Part shown: piece by piece, positions 5,862 through 6,438 of the stretch
How positions within the stretch are numbered: the stretch's first letter is position 1
How the letters are laid out: each line of letters opens with the position of its first letter
Program-made: the position numbers and the translations under genes
DNA from: an uncultured Pseudomonadota bacterium
GTDB lineage: Bacteria; Myxococcota_A; UBA796; GCA-2862545
DNA: 6,438 nt
Direction: 5' to 3'
Assembly: GCA_937891875.1 (NCBI GenBank)
Contig: CALATR010000666.1
Location: 1-6,438 of the forward strand
The notes under the pieces: generated by a model
Databases searched by the model: none
Seen by the model: the letters and a program-made list of their open reading frames with translations, nothing else
What the model was told of the DNA's origin: nothing

Positions 5862-6438
5862 CTACGGAGTGGAGTCAGTGTCATCATCGGGGTTCTCGAC
5901 GTCGCGGACGCTCGCCCCCTCGATGATGCGGGTCGTGGTGCTGTTGGGGTCGGGCTGCGGCTTCACGACCTGCCCGGCGCCAGGGGAACGATCGGGCTGC
6001 TTGGCGACCTCGGCGACGGTGAAGCGCTTGTTGGCCGCGCCGATGAACTCACCGGGCGCGACGCCGTGCACTTCCTGCTTCGTGACATCCACGTGGTTGC
6101 GCAGGGTCAGGGTGACCTTGCCGGTGCGATTGGCGTGGGTCACGAGCTGCGCCTCCTTCGGAGTCAGCGCGAGGGTCACGGACGGCGCGTCGATCGCGCG
6201 GCGCGAGCCTTCGTCCAGCAGCGCCATGCGCTCGCCGACGGCGAGGACCAGCTTCGACTGGAGCAGGGTCTTGGTGTGCTGCCCGCCCTTCTCCTGGTCG
6301 TTGCCGGTGAAGATGATGTCGACGTAGTCGCCGGGGTTGATGAAGCCCGCGACCGCGGCTGCGCCCCGGAGCTCCACCTGCAGCGCGCGCTGGCCCTTGG
6401 GGATGAGCGCGTTCAGGCCGGTGCCTGCCTGCGGATCC
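5862..6438 (-). CDS. cpaB: CpaB/RcpC, periplasmic Tad pilus assembly protein (5' part cut by window edge)
   Basis: The last 191 codons are present; the start, the signal or membrane anchor and part of the SAF domain lie beyond the window (family length is roughly 260-330). CpaB/RcpC acts in the periplasm with the CpaC secretin and is needed for pilus production. The visible part begins DPQAGTGLNALIPKGQRALQ, then VELRGAAAVAGFINPGDYVD (21-40 of the visible part), the family signature of the SAF/RcpC region (G-ALIPxGxRA followed by VAGFxxPGDxVD). Next comes a beta-rich RcpC domain (about 53-120, with LVLAVGER and SVTLALTPKEAQLV). It ends with a Pro-rich linker (149-164), a TTTRIIEGASV segment resembling the family's VxVIRG end, and an acidic tail (ENPDDDTDSTP). 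The reading frame is open to the window edge, so upstream GTG or ATG codons inside it are internal. It lies first of the visible genes, upstream of cpaC. Confidence 0.95.
   Translation of the reverse strand, partial: DPQAGTGLNALIPKGQRALQVELRGAAAVAGFINPGDYVDIIFTGNDQEKGGQHTKTLLQSKLVLAVGERMALLDEGSRRAIDAPSVTLALTPKEAQLVTHANRTGKVTLTLRNHVDVTKQEVHGVAPGEFIGAANKRFTVAEVAKQPDRSPGAGQVVKPQPDPNSTTTRIIEGASVRDVENPDDDTDSTP

Noticed and set aside
6375..6377. GTG at 6377 as the start of cpaB.
   Set aside because: The frame stays open upstream to the edge and encodes the conserved GLNALIPKGQRALQ part of the SAF/RcpC region, so this codon is internal.
6433..6438. GGATCC palindrome (BamHI site) at the very end of the window as a cloning junction or special site.
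   Set aside because: The cpaB frame reads through it naturally, and the same hexamer also occurs inside tadC (117-122); it is an ordinary coding hexamer.
1..6438. A novel defence system, mobile element, CRISPR array or RNA gene.
   Set aside because: Essentially every base belongs to a standard Tad pilus gene or a short junction; no direct repeats, transposase, integrase or structured RNA signals were seen.

Overview
The window holds most of one minus-strand operon for a Tad/Flp-type (type IVc-like) pilus assembly machine. Reading in the direction of transcription, from high to low coordinates, it contains the 3' part of cpaB/rcpC, cpaC/rcpA (outer-membrane secretin), cpaE/tadZ (MinD/ParA-like localisation ATPase), cpaF/tadA (assembly ATPase), tadB and nearly all of tadC (two inner-membrane platform proteins). 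cpaB runs off the right edge and tadC runs off the left edge. Every gene reads on the minus strand, and no plus-strand gene is credible.

The DNA is strongly GC-rich by eye, with G or C at most third codon positions. The secretin and its signal peptide indicate a diderm (Gram-negative) cell. The order cpaB-cpaC-cpaE-cpaF-tadB-tadC, with no cpaD between cpaC and cpaE, recalls Myxococcota and other deltaproteobacterial-type loci more than the classic alphaproteobacterial cpaABCDEF layout. That taxonomic hint is inference and moderate at best.

Layout: about 5862-6438 cpaB (partial); 5776-5861 an 86-base gap, the only real intergenic space; 4411-5775 cpaC; 4402-4410 a 9-base gap carrying most of the cpaE ribosome binding site; 3205-4401 cpaE, starting at TTG; 3202-3204 a 3-base gap; 1834-3201 cpaF; a 1-base TGATG overlap; 872-1834 tadB; a 1-base gap; 1-870 tadC (partial). 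Such tight spacing, with ribosome binding sites inside the ends of upstream genes, points to one polycistronic message with translational coupling.

How the genes work together (family knowledge): CpaF hydrolyses ATP and drives the TadB/TadC platform, which extracts pilin from the inner membrane and adds it to the pilus. The fibre leaves through the CpaC secretin, which CpaB assists in the periplasm. CpaE/TadZ positions the machine in the cell. The pilin (flp), prepilin peptidase (cpaA/tadV), tadD-like lipoprotein and minor pilins (tadE/F/G) are not in the window and would be expected next to it.

I found no mobile element, CRISPR array, RNA gene or undescribed system. The findings concern gene junctions, the start codon of cpaE and degenerate motifs in CpaE and CpaC.
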